Shown here: in pieces, positions 63,487-64,000 of the stretch
Position numbering within the stretch: position 1 is the stretch's first letter
Layout: each line of letters opens with the position of its first letter
Source of the DNA: Brevibacillus laterosporus LMG 15441
GTDB lineage: Bacteria > Bacillota > Bacilli > Brevibacillales > Brevibacillaceae
DNA: 64,000 nucleotides
Assembly (NCBI RefSeq): GCF_000219535.2
Contig: NZ_CP007806.1
Location: forward strand, 3,258,501-3,322,500
Reading direction: 5' to 3'
Translations under genes and position numbers: made by a program
The notes under the pieces: generated by a model
Seen by the model: only the letters and a program-made list of their open reading frames with translations
Database searches by the model: none
Told to the model about the DNA's origin: nothing

Positions 63487-63887
63487 AATTTTTACTCCAA
63501 TCTATTTTTAGAGGTTATTAATCTAACTACTATAATGAAACTATAATAAAACGGGTTCATAGGACTGAACCCGCTCTTCTTACTGCTAAAAGAAAAATGA
63601 AACTGGCCTTAGTAGCTACAAAGCAAAAACATGCAGGTAATTAGAATAAAGAAAACCTTTTAAGTTATATACTATTATTCATAATCTTGAAGACATTGCA
63701 AGCAAACTTCTGCTTTATAACAAAAAATTCTAAATAAATAGTAGAATTTCTGCTGTCTGCTGCATTGCTTAACCAATAACTATACGGATTGTAAATTTGA
63801 ACATTAAAGCCACATTCACTAGCATCATGACAAGTACTTATATTATAAAATAATCTAGAGGATAAAAGATAAAGGAGACGTACAACT
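63487..63887. other. Intergenic region with a hairpin and a possible gene remnant
   Basis: CGGGTTC (63552-63558) pairs with GAACCCG (63567-63573). On the minus strand, a frame around 63800-63670 without a start encodes DASECGFNVQIYNPYSYWLS, then IYLEFFVIKQKFACNVF, and may be a gene fragment. Nothing else is seen. Confidence 0.35.
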
Positions 63888-64000
63888 TTGATAGCTACAT
63901 GTATTAGATTTCATGCGTTTGGAAACCCGCAGGAGGTTTTACAGGTTGAACAAAAACAAATGAAATCTCCTATGAATGGAGAAATTCTTGTTCGCATGAT
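63888..64000 (+). CDS. MDR-family dehydrogenase, MECR-like (5' part, cut by window end)
   Basis: TTG at 63888 follows AAAGGAGA. The visible 37 codons read MIATCIRFHAFGNPQEVLQV, then KSPMNGEILVRM. F(G)-x-P-x-EVL-(x)n-G-E-(I/V)-LVRM is the standard start of medium-chain zinc-less quinone reductases and 2-enoyl-reductases. The rest lies outside the window, so the cofactor domain cannot be checked. Confidence 0.8.
   Translation, partial: MIATCIRFHAFGNPQEVLQVEQKQMKSPMNGEILVRM

Overview
This window is AT-rich, low-GC Gram-positive chromosome from a motile, endospore-forming member of the Bacillales. Brevibacillus, especially B. laterosporus, is my best guess. The evidence is Hag-type flagellins, a SASP-P-like spore protein, a SleB-like cortex hydrolase, a Spo0E-like phosphatase, a lexA-yneA-ynzC neighbourhood, strong AGGAGG ribosome binding sites and frequent TTG/GTG starts. 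The genus call comes from memory of protein sequences and was not searched.

Region 1 (1-10.4 kb) holds four tandem flagellin genes on the minus strand, and the promoter region of a fifth touches the left edge. Their ends are almost identical and their central domains differ strongly. Broken phage-tail or fibre-like genes on the plus strand lie between and beside them (5.3-5.6, 6.0-6.5 and 8.1-10.4 kb). One is a beta-helix/DNRLRE/strand-repeat fibre gene with at least three frame breaks.

Region 2 (10.7-15.2 kb) is an accessory block on the minus strand: an exported protein with a 32-residue membrane peptide, a secreted protein paired with a small membrane protein, a Spo0E-like phosphatase, and an RNPP-type (HTH plus TPR-like) regulator followed at once by a 48-residue exported peptide precursor. 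A shard of the same kind of regulator sits at 5.7-5.9 kb, inside the flagellin array.

Region 3 (15.5-41.5 kb) is ordinary core genome: a cyclophilin lipoprotein, a SleB-like hydrolase, YfhH, YtwI, a YppC-like protein, YtpQ, a DUF3900 protein, a DEAD-box helicase, a phosphodiester glycosidase, a low-molecular-weight phosphatase, a HEPN protein, SspP, TPP-riboswitch-controlled thiC, the pdhABCD operon, an esterase, tRNA-Tyr and tRNA-Thr, a cysteine-free HesB-like protein, OsmC, HelD and one FluC/CrcB subunit.

Region 4 (41.5-58.3 kb) is an island. It appears to have split a two-gene fluoride exporter operon: fluoride riboswitch plus fluC1 lie on the right (58.3-58.8 kb) and fluC2 on the left (41.2-41.5 kb), both on the minus strand. 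At the right edge is a C-terminal remnant that looks like a large serine recombinase. Inside are an IS3-family element, a decayed IS1182-like element, several small secreted proteins, a duplicated ~200-residue exported protein with a duplicated upstream region, and three decayed copies of a muramidase-like gene.

Region 5 (58.7-64 kb) returns to core genome: YnzC, YneA and LexA with several LexA-box-like sites in the divergent promoter, a DUF456 protein, a secreted protein, a YbaK-type deacylase, an EamA transporter, and the start of an MDR-family dehydrogenase cut by the window end.
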